64,000 nt of DNA from Paramecium pentaurelia (GCA_905183005.1 CAJJDO010000149.1:62001-126000), one strand, 5' to 3'. Numbered from the stretch's first letter, positions 25,801-37,314 are shown. Notes: generated from the letters alone by a model not told the origin. Made by a program: numbers and translations.

Positions 25801-28800
25801 ATTATCTAATCTTAAGCACTCATTCTCAAATCTCTAAATTATGCATAAAAACCTCCTTATATTCCAAATACAACATTTTCTTTAATAACTCTATATCTTA
25901 AACGTTCAACTTCTCCTACAGTAAATTTGGTTGCAATTATTAATGAATTATCAGTTGGATACATTATTTTTGATCTTTCAGTAATAGCACCAATTTATTA
26001 ATAATCAATATCATAATAGTATTCACTATTAAAATTACGAACTTAAATAAAGTATTCCAAATTTGGTAATACTCTCCATTCAGCTGACCATTTCTTTCTT
26101 AATGTTCTTCCAGGAGGATTCTTATAATAACAACAAACCATAAGAGCATCATCATCAGGTAAATATTTTAGAACTACTTGAGGATCATGTAATAATGCTT
26201 CATAAAACTATTATCTAAGAGTATTTTTATTATGTCTCTCTAAATATATACGATCTCCCAAATTCCAATCTTATTCAGGTTCATTTTCTTTGAGTAATTC
26301 TTCAAAAGATAAAAGTAATTGTCTTCTTTCAAATTCACTTACATCTACATTTATAAATGGATGCAATTTTGCCTTATTAGCTTTTCTTAGTTTTTCTGAT
26401 TTCTCTGCTATTTCTGGCATGCCTTATCTATCAATACCAGGTAAACATAAATTATCAAATATTTTGTGTTCTCTCTCTACTATAAATTATTAATCATGCA
26501 ATTAACCAAAATGTCCTCTTACTTCAATATAATCACATTCATCTAATATCAATTATTTAGCACTCTCTATTTATTATTAATCTTTTTTTTGATTAGCTAA
26601 AAGTCTATTCACTTGTTCTGCATCTTCTTAATCCTCTAAACAAGGAGGTACTTTAGAACTTTATATATAAGCAGCTTCAGCAGATAACTAATCTAATAAA
26701 CATTCTAATAAGATACAAGGTCCTACTTTTGACAATTGTACATCAGATAATTATCGCTTATAATATTATAAATGTAATTTGTCTTTCATTTTTTATTGTT
26801 ATTCCAAAGCTTCTTCAATTTATTATTTTCTCAATTCATTTTATTTATTCTTTTCTATTTCAGCCAATCTCTCAGCTTCTAATTCTGCATCAGTTTTCTT
26901 AGCCTCTTTCTTAGCTCCTTTTTTGTTCTTCTCTGCAGCAACTGCTTCTTCTGCTGCCTTCTATTATTCTTCTGCTTAATGAGCTTCATGTTTAATACGT
27001 TCAACTTCTNAGTAAATTTGGTTGCAATTATTAATGAATTATCAGTTGGATACATTATTTTTGATCTTTCAGTAATAGCACCAATTTATTAATAATCAAT
27101 ATCATAATAGTATTCACTATTAAAATTACGAACTTAAATAAAGTATTCCAAATTTGGTAATACTCTCCATTCAGCTGACCACTTCTTTCTTAATGTTCTT
27201 CCAGGAGGATTCTTATAATAACAACAAACCATAAGAGCATCATCATCTGGTAAATATTTTAAAACTACTTAAGGATCATGTAATAATGCTTCATAAAACT
27301 ATTATCTAAGAGTATTTTTATTGTGTCTCTCTAAATATATACGATCTCCCAAATACCATTCTTATTCAGGTTCATTTTCTTTGAGTAATTCTTCAAAAGT
27401 TAAAAGTAATTGTCTTCTTTCAAATTCACTTACATCTACATTTATAAATGGATGCAACTTTGCCTTATTAGCCTTTCTTTGCTTCTCTGATTTCTCTGCT
27501 ATTTCAGGCATACCTTATCTATCAATACCAGGAAAACATAAATTGTCGAAAACCTTATGTTCTCTCTCTACAATAAATTATTAATCATGTAATTATCCAA
27601 AATGTCCTCTTACTTCAATCCAATCACATTCATCCAATATCAATTATTTTGCATTCTCTACTTATTATTATGATTCCTTTTTTTGATTAGCTAAAAGCCT
27701 ATTAACTTGTTCAGCATCTTCTTGATCCTCTAAACAAGGAGGTACTTTTGAACTTTATATATAAGCAGCTTCAGCAGATAATTAATCTAATAGACATTCT
27801 AATAAGATGCAAGGTCCTACTTTTGATAATTGCACATCAGATAATTATCGCTTATAATATTATAAATGTAATTTGTCTTTCATTTTCTATTGTTATTCCA
27901 AAGCTATTTCGATTTATTATTTTCTCAATTCATTTTATTTATTTTTCTCTATTTCAGCCAATCTCTCAGCTTCTAATTCTGCATCAGTTTTCTTAGCCTC
28001 TTTCTTAGCTCCTTTCTTGTTCTTCTCTGCAGCAACTGCTTCTTCTGCTGCCTTTTATTATTCTTCTGCTTATTGAGCTTCATGCTTAATACGTTCAACT
28101 TCTAAATCAAATGGATCTTTTGGTGCTTCCTTTGTAATCAAAGGAATTGGTTTCTTATTCACAATCCATTCATTAAATTACTATTGATCTACACTAAATT
28201 AACATATTTCTTCAATCAATTATTCATGGAATTATTTAAGTGTTTCTTCTTCAGCTTCTAAATCCATTTCCAATATCAATTCCTTAATTGTAAGTTATCT
28301 AAGTGGATCTGTCTTCTGAGAACCATTTCTTTATTTTTTGATTTCTTCTATAACTGCTCTTTCTGCAGCTGTATAATGTAGAGATTCTTCTGAATAGGAT
28401 CTCTTAATTGTAACTGGTTATACAAATTCTTCCATTCGCTTTTCCAATTCTTCTTAGAAATCCTCTCCTTATTCTAATAAATTCATATCAATTCCACCCC
28501 AATTAATTACTTTCTCTTTGACATGCATAATAAATTCAATCTATTCTTATGGTACTTAAGGGAAACCTTATACAATAAAAACAATGTCAAAATTTTTAGT
28601 GTACTCTTTCTCAGGTACAACTTTTTCAGGTTCAGGAATAGGTGCAACTGCCGCTGCTTCTTTGCCTCCCTTCTTTGCATCTTTCTTGTCGTCTTTCTTT
28701 GGTGGAGCAGCCTTTTCTGCTGCTTATGCTTGTGCTGCTTAATACTTGGCTTTCCTTATCTATAAGACTTAATCCTATATGAACATCTAAAATCCCTTAT

Positions 28801-29104
28801 TCATAACTTCTGATGTAAGTTCTGTAGCTACTTCTGCCATAAATTTAGAATCCTATAATCAATAGCAACACTGTACTTTCTTTTGTTTATCAGTTAAAGT
28901 AGCAGGATCAACATACAATTACTTCTCTTTACAAAAATTGATTATTTCTTCTCTAGTTACATTCTTTTGAAATGATTTGCATTCCTTAAGTAAGTGTATT
29001 AATTTAGCAGCACGAGCTTTTCCTGCTTCAATTCGAATACCGACACAAAGATGTTTAAGTGGTGGTAATGCATTGATGTCAATTTCATCCTTTTTAGGTG
29101 GCAT
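22842..29104 (-). CDS. SPAG17/PF6-like central-pair protein of motile cilia, ~2,000 aa
   Basis: ATG at 29104 (MPPKKDEIDINALPPLKHL) and TGA at 22842. Ala/Lys/Glu-rich helical linkers precede a region with RSKIMYPTDNSLIIATKF and repeated beta motifs of the type DGSIVVLYANGNVSMYKND and HYDGTIMLIKGDKVIVEH, then the downstream SPAG17 block ending KNVKIDAF. These DGT/DGS repeats and the size match SPAG17 (PF6), a scaffold of the C1a projection of the axonemal central pair. A 29-nt intron lies at 23224-23252; frame changes near 23.5 kb and 24 kb imply at least two more. The gene contains a ~1.1 kb tandem duplication with an N at the joint. Confidence 0.82.
25902..28103 (-). repeat. Tandem ~1.09-kb duplication inside the SPAG17-like gene
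   Basis: 25920-27009 and 27011-28103 are near-identical copies. Differences seen are mostly silent in the minus-strand frame, including CAA/TAA (both Gln) swaps. The 13-mer ACGTTCAACTTCT sits at all three boundaries (25902, 26997, 28091), so the copies are joined exactly at a short shared sequence. The repeated protein block runs from EVERIKHEAQ to IATKF. Confidence 0.9.
27010..27010. other. Single ambiguous base (N) at the joint of the duplication
   Basis: The only N in the window. As written, two bases separate the codon frames on either side, so the reading frame breaks. At the matching left boundary (25914-25920) five bases, CCTAC, occupy this position; with five bases instead of one N the frame would be continuous. 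It therefore looks like a compressed assembly gap. Confidence 0.9.
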
Positions 29105-29466
29105 TTTTTATTATATTAATTAATCCTTTATAATGTAAACCAATCATTAAAACACAATATCTATAAAGACATCACAATTTTAGTACTGTATCCAAAAAAA
29201 CATTCCAAATTTAATTACTTAACATTATAGTTTGATATTGGATACTTTTTAAAGACATTGTTTTTTTTTTGATGTTGTTGTTGAATGTCCAAATGTATTA
29301 TTATTAATGGTTATAAGATATTATATTTAATTATATTAATAAGGATTTGAGGTTCCACATCATTGACAGCCATTTTATAATGTGATTATTAACAAATTAA
29401 AACCAGGAAATTAATAGACTCTTAAGTACAAGATGTTTATTATGAGCGCCATTAATTTAATTAAAG
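29105..29466. other. Divergent promoter spacer
   Basis: 360 bp between the SPAG17-like gene (minus) and the chromodomain gene (plus). AT-rich with a T10 run near 29264; no gene, RNA or repeat recognised. Confidence 0.4.
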
Positions 29467-29904
29467 ATGTCAGGTTCTCCTGTGTCAGTCTCCTCTTAAG
29501 AAGAATATATGGTCGAGGCCATAACAAATAAACGAGTCAAGAATGGAAGAACCGAATATGAAGTAAAATGGTAGGGATATTCCGATAATGAAAAAACTTG
29601 GGAACCAATTGAAAATTTACAATCTGTTATGACTTATGTGCTTGATTTTGAATAGTCTTTAAAATAAAAACAAGTTCAAGAAGTTGGAGAAGGAAATTAT
29701 GATGATGGTGATTCTGCGGATGAAATTTTGTAAATTAGAAAAGACAACGATGGATAAAACCTATTATTTTAAGTTTCTTGGAAACAAAAGAACAACCGCG
29801 CACCAAAAGTATCATGGATTAATCAAAACACACTTAAAATGCACAATCCTGAAATATTAATTGACTATCTGTTAAAGAAAATCAAATGGCCAAATAATAA
29901 ATGA
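29467..29904 (+). CDS. HP1-like chromodomain protein, 145 aa
   Basis: Intronless, 146 codons. Residues ~13-62 form a chromodomain: EEYMVEAITNKRVKNGRTEY, VKWQGYSDNEKTWEPIENL. The aromatic cage residues (Tyr in EEYMVEAI, Trp in VKWQGY, Trp in TWEP) are present, so binding to methylated histone Lys is expected. After an acidic linker (DDGDSADE) a second globular segment ILQIRKDNDGQNLLFQVSW ends in IDYLLKKIKWPNNK; its LxFxVSW pattern resembles a chromo shadow domain, the dimerisation module of HP1. Its neighbourhood with a JmjC gene ~7 kb away need not mean co-regulation. Confidence 0.88.
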
Positions 29905-30273
29905 GATAATATTATAATTATTATAATGAATAATTTAAATGAATTCATCAATGCTTTGTAGAATTTTCCCATAAAAAATATTTCATTTATCATTATCTCT
30001 CTCTAAAACATCAAGTTGAGTACTAAAATCACTCTTGATGGATGTAGTCAAACAATTAATTTCTCATTTCAAATATATTAAAAGACCTATAGAAAACAAT
30101 TGATTATGTTTAGAATTGGTTACAATTTTATCTAATTAAGTTTATTTTCTTTACTTTACTTTAATTCTTCTTCTTCTTCTCTATATATATCCTCTTTCAT
30201 GTTATATAAAGGATTAATTATTCATATTCATAATTCCTAAACAAAAAGAAACGAAAAAAATCACAATCGATGT
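29905..30273. other. Convergent 3' spacer
   Basis: 370 bp between convergent genes; AT-rich with a short CTT run near 30168-30180. No feature recognised. Confidence 0.35.
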
Positions 30274-30674
30274 TCACATCATATACTCCATACTATACTT
30301 TGTAACAATACCAGTTATAGAAATGATCTGAAAATAAGAAACTCTATTTCCCATCTTTTTTGTATAACCACACATTTTTATACCACATTTCCCTCTTGCC
30401 TTCCTCTTTTGTCTTTTGTGAAATACTATTGTTTTTGCTGTTGCATACTTTATACCAAGAATTTTTGCAGCCTATAAATCATTAAATCTAAATCATTTAC
30501 TTCTTTTATTTTTTTTCCTTGTTAATAAACCATTAAGTGAAGCTACTATTTAGTCTACAAAGACACCTTCATATATTTCCTATTTTATTTTTTCATCAGA
30601 TTGAAACCATTTTTAATTATATCATTTTGATCTATAGATGCTTTTTTTGAATTTGGTACATTTTAGTTATCCAT
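30274..30674 (-). CDS. Ciliate helix-turn-helix protein (YATAKTI family), 123 aa
   Basis: ATG at 30674 and TGA at 30274. Intron 30472-30500 (29 nt) leaves 124 codons. After a polar N-terminus comes YMKVSLQTKQQLHLMVYQQG, then KIKEAAKILGIKYATAKTIV, a helix-turn-helix with the AAKxLxIxYATAK turn, then a strongly basic HKRQKRKARG. The protein at 54812-55292 has the same architecture (YIKVPSNSKEQLAQLVF, KIKDAAKKLSIKYATAKTII) and an intron at the same place. The fold resembles the HTH of transposase-derived and Psq-type DNA-binding proteins. Probably a small DNA-binding regulator; the target is unknown. Confidence 0.7.
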
Positions 30675-31232
30675 TATATTGTCAAGAACCAGGTTGAACA
30701 ATTATCTTATAATAAAATTATTGATCATCCATCTAAATCATTACACCTATTTAAATTTAGAATTAAAATAAAGAGTGATTCATGTAAAATCATTTTAATT
30801 TATGTTTATTTAAGTTTGAGTAACCCAAATTTCGATAGAGTAACCCTTAACTACAATCAATCTTGTTTTAGTTTAACCTTCTTACTCTATTATAAGCCAC
30901 ATTAGATACTAAAATATGGATTCAATATTAATAATTTTGAAATTACTTATTATATCATAAATAAAATTTTTCATATTAATAAATACAAAACTCAATTTTT
31001 TATTAAGACTTATATTTATAAAACTCATTAATTCTAGATATTTAGAAATTCTATTATAAAAAAAAATAGATGAGTAATTGAATTTCAGAAATCCAGTTTT
31101 ATATTAAATTTACATTATTTGATGTAGAATAACATTGAGATGGAAATCATCACTAAATTAGAACAATTGATATTTAATAACAGAGTTCATCTTTAAAAAT
31201 TACATCATTTAATAATAAAATTAAATTAAAAA
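30675..31232. other. AT-rich divergent spacer
   Basis: 560 bp between two genes transcribed apart. Both strands are open in short frames only. No domain, repeat or RNA recognised. Confidence 0.35.
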
Positions 31233-31817
31233 ATGAGAATTTTTCGACAAGCTTTCGAATAATTAGGAGGTAGCAGATCACGCACAAAATCTGATCCTCG
31301 TTAACAAGAAGATATGTGTGTAGTACCACCAGAGGAATATTTCAAATTAGATCGTCCTCAACCACTTACAAGACAATTTTTCACAATGCTTTCTACTCTT
31401 GAATAAAAAATTGTTAAAGAATGCACTGTTGAACGTGTTAATCAAGTAGTGCAAATGTATTAGCAATGCATAGAGTTTTATGACAGTCGTAAAGATGATA
31501 TTAAATATTACTTTGTTGATAAAATCTAAAATGCACTTTATGAAATGCAATAAATTAGCTGTCTAAAAACTAGACTTGTTACTGAAGTATAATCACCTGT
31601 TAATTAAAAAATTAATAATCTATCACCTATTCTAATAGAAGAAGATGAGCATTATATTCGAAATAAAAAAAAAGAAAAATCTATTAAACTTGCAATTTAA
31701 GAATAAGTAATTTAAGTTGTAAAATAATAACCAGAAAAGGTTTAAGGTATGGTAGATGAGTATCATGAGAAGCTAGATCAGTAATAAATTAAATAAATCT
31801 TAGACATGCCTCTTTGA
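31233..31817 (+). CDS. Unrecognised protein, 194 aa
   Basis: Intronless, 195 codons. Starts MRIFRQAFEQLGGSRSRTKS, then a segment with many charged and helix-forming residues (VKECTVERVNQVVQMYQQ, YFVDKIQNALYEMQQ) and a Lys/Glu/Gln-rich C-terminus ending LDMPL. Cys are scattered, with no metal motif. No signal peptide or membrane span. Base composition and codon use fit its neighbours, so it is likely a real gene, but I know no family for it. Confidence 0.6.
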
Positions 31818-32519
31818 TAAAAAAGAGTGTCAATTAATAAGAACATTAGTTTAATGAACGTTTGAGAAAGAGAAGTATAAATAAAAAATCCCTTTCACGG
31901 TGTAATTCAAGTGGAATATTGGAATAAAATAAATGACTTTATGTTTATATATATGTATCAATAATATCAGGAGATAGAAATTAGTTCTACTATTCATTAT
32001 AATATATTAAATATAATTAATCATTTATCACGTAAGCTGAACTGAAATATATAATATTAAACAATTCTACTTATGCATTATATTTCTTTAACTGAAAATA
32101 TTATATATTTCAAATTTAGGAACAAATATTTAGAAATTATAATTATCCATATATTTTAATAATTTTATACATTTATTAATTCAAATTGAAAATTAATAAA
32201 GATTATTTATTTTTCTCTAAATTTTATTATATACAATTACTCGATAAAAACTTTTAATTTTAAGCCTTGTGTTTAATTCAATAAGCATTGATAAATATTC
32301 TCAATTTATTATAATTTAATATAATTATTTTTGAGTGTCATTTATTAGAATTCTTGAATTTGAATTTTATATCACTTCTAATATAATTAAAGGATGTAAT
32401 TAATTGATTGCATATAAAGTTGGAATTAAAATTAAAGGATACTAAATTTTAAATAAAATCGTCATAAACAATTTTTTTTCATTTACATTATATTACAAGA
32501 AATAATAATATTCAAAATA
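31818..32519. other. AT-rich convergent spacer
   Basis: 700 bp of very AT-rich sequence after the 194-aa gene. No surviving coding frame, tRNA or repeat unit seen. Confidence 0.4.
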
Positions 32520-33343
32520 TCAACAGCATCGCTTGTTATTTGTTTCTTATTATTGTTATGGAATTGCATATTATTATTATGGAATTGCATATTATTATTA
32601 TGGAATTGCATATTATTGTTATAGTATAGATTTTAATCGTTTACGTTCTTAAATTTAAGGAGGATTATTAATGGGGGTACCACTTCCAAATCTAGAATTT
32701 TCTATGTTATTATCGATTGTTAGTATTGAGCTTTTAAATGATTCATTCATATACATGCGCACAATCACTGATCTAACAGCTTCTACAAAAGCCTTAAAAT
32801 CAATCACTATTTATACTTTTTCAACATTTTCACCAGTTTTGGCTGAGGTCTCAAAATAAGAATCAAACTTATTATCATTAACAAATTGTTCTGCCTCTTA
32901 TTAAGATACCTATCTTTCTAAATCTGATTTATTTCCAACTAAAATTTTAATAATTTCCTAAGGAGCACATTCATCTATTCCTTTTACATTCTCATGTAAT
33001 TTTGAAAAGGTTTTTCTATTATTTACATCATATAAAACAAAAGCTGCTGCTGCATCACGATAATGTAAATTTAATAAACTACGATATCTTTCTTCACCAG
33101 CCTATATGATAAGACTAGAACTTACAGTATCCCAAATTTATAATTTTACTTCAGTCTTATCCACAACAACTATTTTTGTTTTAATATATCCTCCTGGAAG
33201 AGTTGTCTCATACTTATCAATAAAAATGGATTCTGAATATTATTTAATAAAACTGGTTTTACCAACATCTAAATCTAATTTAATAACTTACTACTAGCTC
33301 CAACAATTATAAACTTAAAAATCGGCAACTTTTTTTAATTCAT
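32520..33343 (-). CDS. Rab-family small GTPase with QQQYAIP repeats before a CC prenylation end
   Basis: ATG at 33343 and TGA at 32520. Introns 33269-33291 (23 nt, inside the P-loop) and 33102-33125 (24 nt) leave 259 codons. Motifs: GASNVGKTS (P-loop), TLPGGYI (switch I region), WDTAGEERYRSL (G3), NKSDLE (G4), ETSAKTGEN (G5). The C-terminus runs ERKRLKSILQ, three QQQYAIP units, then TNKRCC, a classical geranylgeranylation end. Acts in vesicle traffic on a membrane. The tail is ~60 residues longer than usual and the QQQYAIP repeats are not known to me in Rabs. WDTAGEE keeps the Gln-to-Glu pattern seen in some divergent Rabs. Confidence 0.92.
32550..32612 (-). repeat. Three 21-bp units in the Rab gene tail
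   Basis: Direct repeats with core GGAATTGCATATTATTATTA. In the gene's frame each unit is QQQYAIP. The near identity of the units suggests recent slippage. Confidence 0.85.
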
Positions 33344-33568
33344 ATTATATTTAAATATATTTATTCATAATAATAATAGAATTTAATTGATAATAATATT
33401 AAGCCTATTCAAATAATAATCCTATAAATCATGTGCTTAGTGTTATATAATTTAGAGAAATATTAAATAAAATTTTATAATAATGAATATTGAATAAAAA
33501 TCTCTTTTTTATGAATAGCTTATTAAAAAAATTAATATTTATCTATATAAGTATATCTAATAGTTTAT

Positions 33569-34056
33569 TCATAAAATTTGGCTATCCTAAAACTCAATTT
33601 CAGAATCTGATTGATAAACACTGTTAATTGTCTCCAAATCATCAATACTATAGAACTAAGCCAAAGCACCTTATCTATAAAACTACAATGCATGAACAAA
33701 CTACTCAGGATTAACACAAGGACTAAAGTCTCCAGCAAACCTTACATAATTAGTTTACTTCAATAACTATGCATTTATTTTGGCTAGAACTAGTTATAAA
33801 TTAATTACCTAATTCTGAGAGTCCAGCTTATAATTTTTACTTTATTTGTTCTTAATTTTATATTTAAATCAACTGCAAATGGTTTCTAGAAATATATATA
33901 AAATAATTACTAAAATGCCAGTGTATTAAATTGATATTTCTAATTATGATCATCATTTAGAACTTACTTAATTTATGGAATTCTATAAAGTGTTCTTTAA
34001 GCAGGTTTATAAATAGATCTTACAATTACTTTTGCAAAACGAAATAATTTATTCAT
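33569..34056 (-). CDS. Unrecognised 147-aa protein, possibly mitochondrial
   Basis: ATG at 34056 and TGA at 33569. Introns 33886-33910 (25 nt) and 33790-33808 (19 nt) leave 148 codons. The N-terminus MNKLFRFAKVIVRSIYKPAQ is basic, amphipathic and free of acidic residues, as in a mitochondrial presequence. The middle is a Gln-rich helix (IQIQNQEQIKQKLQAGLSEL), and the C-terminus is acidic (DDLETINSVYQSDSEIE). No family recognised. Confidence 0.6.
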
Positions 34057-34304
34057 TTTAATTATTCAATAAAATGATTTATAATTCACTATATATATTA
34101 CCTAAAATCAAATAATTTTTTATATTAGATCAATATTTAATTAACATCTATTATAGTTCTATCTCTATTTGTACTTCTCTTTTATTCAGTTTATAAATTC
34201 CTATTGACAAATGCTTTATATATTAATACTTAAATATATAATTTAATTAAAAAATATATTTTCGATTAGTTCATAATAGAAAGAGTTGAAAATGTGTTAA
34301 GCTA

Positions 34305-34378
34305 GCCCTCCTAGCTCAGTTGGTCAGAGCGTTGGCCTTTTAAGCCAAATGTCAAGGGTTCGACCCCCTTGGAGGGCG
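34305..34378 (+). tRNA. tRNA-Lys (anticodon TTT)
   Basis: GCCCTCC pairs with GGAGGGC (7 bp acceptor). D arm GCTC/GAGC with AGTTGGTCA loop, anticodon arm TTGGC-CTTTTAA-GCCAA, T arm AAGGG-TTCGACC-CCCTT. Anticodon TTT reads AAA/AAG Lys. Discriminator G; no intron and no encoded CCA. Internal A and B boxes (TAGCTCAGTTGG, GGTTCGACCCC) are intact. Confidence 0.97.
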
Positions 34379-34382
34379 GTTC

Positions 34383-34388
34383 TTTTTT
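34383..34388 (+). terminator. Pol III T6 terminator of tRNA-Lys
   Basis: TTTTTT five bases after the tRNA 3' end, followed by a second T run, as expected for RNA polymerase III termination. Confidence 0.8.
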
Positions 34389-34448
34389 ATTTTTTATTAT
34401 TAATAAATTAATAAATTTTTTAATTAAAAATATTATAATATAATATAC

Positions 34449-35512
34449 TCAATTAAATCTTTATAGATTTTAATATTCAGGATATTTACTATGAAATATT
34501 TAAGTTAATTCTTCAACTTTTTGAATACATTCCATGTAATCTGCTATTTCTAATGATCCTATTCTTAAAAGAGTATGCTACTTTTAAAATTATATATTGT
34601 ACATACAGTCTAAAGTAATTATTTTTTTAAATCGCTTGTTAATTAGGATAAATGTAATTCAACATAATTTTATATCGTAAACCCTAAAATACTGGCTGCT
34701 AATAAAATTTATTGACATTGCATAACAGCATAATCATGATAACACATTTTGAGTGTGTAAACAGCTGCTTCTTAGATTATTTAAAGAGCATGACTAAACA
34801 AAATATTTAAATAAGAATACTTATGTTATTATCCAAATAATTAGTAACAAAAATATTGTAAATAATCATTTACAGTAGGAAAACAAGTATCATAATTTAA
34901 AGTTTCAAGAATGAATGATTCTTATTCTTTGATTTAAAATAAAGAGAATTTATTATGAGAAAGATCTTAAATAATAGTATTAATGGAAATTTGATAAATG
35001 TCTTCAATTTTAGATGCAATTAAAATACAAGTCACTCCAATTAAATACATGTCTGATTCATTTAAATTATAAGAGCTTCTTAAATATGCATCTAATAAAT
35101 TAACAGCTCTAAAAAAGGTAAGATCATTATTTGAATATTCTTTATTATTAGATGCAAAAACTTCAATCATCCAATCAATCATTTTACCTCTAACCCATTC
35201 TCTTATTCTATGATTAGCTAGACATTAACTAGAGTCATTCTAATCATAGATTAAAACTTATAAGCATTCATGATGATAAGTTTTATTAAAATCTTCAATT
35301 CTTTTAATTTAAGGATCTTAAGAAGATTCTTGAAAATCTGTTTCAATTTACAATTTATTTCCAATATTTAGTAAATCTAACATTTCAAGTAAAACACTTT
35401 CTTATAATTCAGATGACAAACTAGTATTGATAGATGATTAACTTTATTTTTATTTTTGTTTTATTATTTATTTATTCATTTGAAGTTCTCTTTGTTGTTT
35501 TCTTGTAAGCAT
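34449..35512 (-). CDS. Cyclin (two cyclin-box type), 345 aa
   Basis: ATG at 35512 and TGA at 34449. Intron 34581-34606 (26 nt) leaves 346 codons. First cyclin box: REWVRGKMIDWMIEVFAS, the MxDWMxEV helix of A/B-type cyclins, then DMYLIGVTCILIASKIEDI. Second box: AVMQCQQILLAASILGFTI. The N-terminus is Gln/Lys-rich without a clear destruction box, so timing of degradation cannot be read. Known role: binds and activates a cyclin-dependent kinase. The gene lies just downstream of tRNA-Lys, 3' end 71 bp from it, on the opposite strand. Confidence 0.88.
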
Positions 35513-35699
35513 AATAGATTTATTTCTAATTTATCATTTAATTAATCTTAAATTTAAAATATAAATTATACTTAAATTCACTAAAATTTGGGTGAAAATC
35601 ACTAAGAATATATATATATATATAACTAATTTTGTATATTTTTACGATAAATATAATACAATAAATATCATAGTATCAATTTTAAAAAATAATATTAAA

Positions 35700-36200
35700 G
35701 AATTCATAACTTAATAGCATAACTCCTAAAACTAATAAAATATTAAAAATTGCCCCTTATCTATAAAATTTCTGTCTGAAATTCATAATTATTAATTTGA
35801 AAAGTTATTCTTATTTGATTCTTCAAATTCTATTAATATTCATTAAAGAATTTCCTTTTCAAATTCTTTTCTACATAATCAATTAGAGCAAAATCTAATC
35901 TATTACAACCCAAATAATTTTGCAATATGAACCTTCTTTACTTAGAGATTATTTTATGTTAATGTTCCAGTTTTATGTAGATTGATCTAATTTATTATTA
36001 CCAAATTACTCTAATCTTTCACTTACATTTTAAATTACACTTTTTTTGAATTACCTTCCAAATTTATGAATATTTAATCAAAACTCCTTCTATTTACATG
36101 ACAACTTACACAATTTGATCCAATATTTCAGTCAGATTATAAGTTTCATGTGTCAAATATACTTTATAATTAAGGATAATATATCTAAATCTTTAATAAT
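35700..36200 (-). pseudogene. Relic of a P4-type ATPase (flippase-like)
   Basis: On the minus strand fragments in shifted frames spell SERLEQFGN (35.99-36.03 kb) and, one frame away, HKTGTLTQNNLQVKKV (35.93-35.98 kb). Order and content match the P-type ATPase phosphorylation site (LGxI...DKTGTLTQN). The Asp that is phosphorylated in all active members is His here (codon at 35975-35977). At least one frameshift separates the two blocks, and no complete gene surrounds them. Probably a decayed copy between the cyclin and DnaJ genes; the flanking 150-200 bp on each side hold nothing recognised. Confidence 0.6.
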
Positions 36201-36349
36201 CAATAATTATATCCTTCTTCTTAATTTATATTTTATAAACTTAAAAATATTTATGATTATTAGATTTAAATCAATAATGTTATAATATAATCCTCTCTAT
36301 ATTATCAATAATTATATAAATATACATAAATGATAATATAAAATAAAAC

Positions 36350-37300
36350 TCATTTATTTAGTTCTTCTTCATAAATTTAATTTATTAATTTTAATCTCTC
36401 TTATTCTCTTTTAAGATCATCCAAACCCTCCTATATTTTAGAATCTTTATTATAAAAATGCGAAATTCTTTTCAAAGTATCCGTACTAAGTTGATATACA
36501 TCTTATTCATTTCTATTGATTCTTTCTTTCTCTGTTTGTAATTACTTCTGAACTTACTTTCTCTTTTCCTCTTTCATAAAATGTTTAACCTTCAAAAATC
36601 CATTATTTTATTAAATCACTGCATTATTCTAAATTATATAAATTATATATTTACAGCTGCTTCAGTAGTATGATATGTAATCATTGCTTTTCTCTTATTA
36701 TCTAAAATTTTAATTTCCTGAATAGCACCATAGTTTTTAAATAATAAATTTATCAAATCAGATGTATACAATTAATCTTTTGCCCATTTTATCTTTATTG
36801 TATTTAATCTCTTATACAGATCTTAATTTTGTAACTCAAATTAGATTAATTTCTCTTATTTCTATTTCTTTTCATTCTCTTCAAATTTTCTTTATTCTTC
36901 AAGTCTATTCATCTAAAATTAAATATATTAATACTTCTTCATTCACTTTCATTTACTTTACTACTTCTTCTTATTATTTCTATCTTTCAGCAAATTATTC
37001 TCTTCTTTTTAAATCCTCCGCATATTATTTCTATTCATTACTCATTTTACTATGTTCCTATTATCTGAATTTCTAATGCTCAACATATTTATGAATATCT
37101 GCAAAATTGTTTACAATAAACTCATATGCTTTTTAAATTTTTATAAATCTCTCCTTGGTATTTAAATTCTTATCAGGATGATATTTTCTAGCTAAATCTT
37201 TATATTATGATTTAATCTCTTTTTTATCTGCTGTCATATCAAGTTCTAGAGTTTCAAATGGATTCCCATGTTTTTTAATAAAATCGATAATATTATTCAT
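36350..37300 (-). CDS. DNAJC17-like protein: J domain plus RRM
   Basis: ATG at 37300 and TGA at 36350. Introns 36913-36934 (22 nt) and 36629-36654 (26 nt) leave 301 codons, equal to the usual DNAJC17 size. J domain at residues ~15-80 with the invariant HPD (KYHPDKNLNTKERF), then a long charged coiled coil, then an RRM-like fold at ~190-250 (YGAIQEIKILDNKRKAMITY). DNAJC17 homologues are Hsp70 co-chaperones tied to the spliceosome, which fits an organism with thousands of tiny introns. Its start is only 14 bp from the stop of the next gene. Confidence 0.87.
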
Positions 37301-37314
37301 TATATTTAATATAC

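Noticed and set aside
26290..28076. Several plus-strand frames occurring twice (MSFIFYCYSKA..., MSNSSKDKSN...)
   Set aside because: Antisense shadows of the duplicated SPAG17-like segment.
32550..32612. 21-bp repeats as a CRISPR array
   Set aside because: Units are contiguous without spacers and encode QQQYAIP in the Rab frame.
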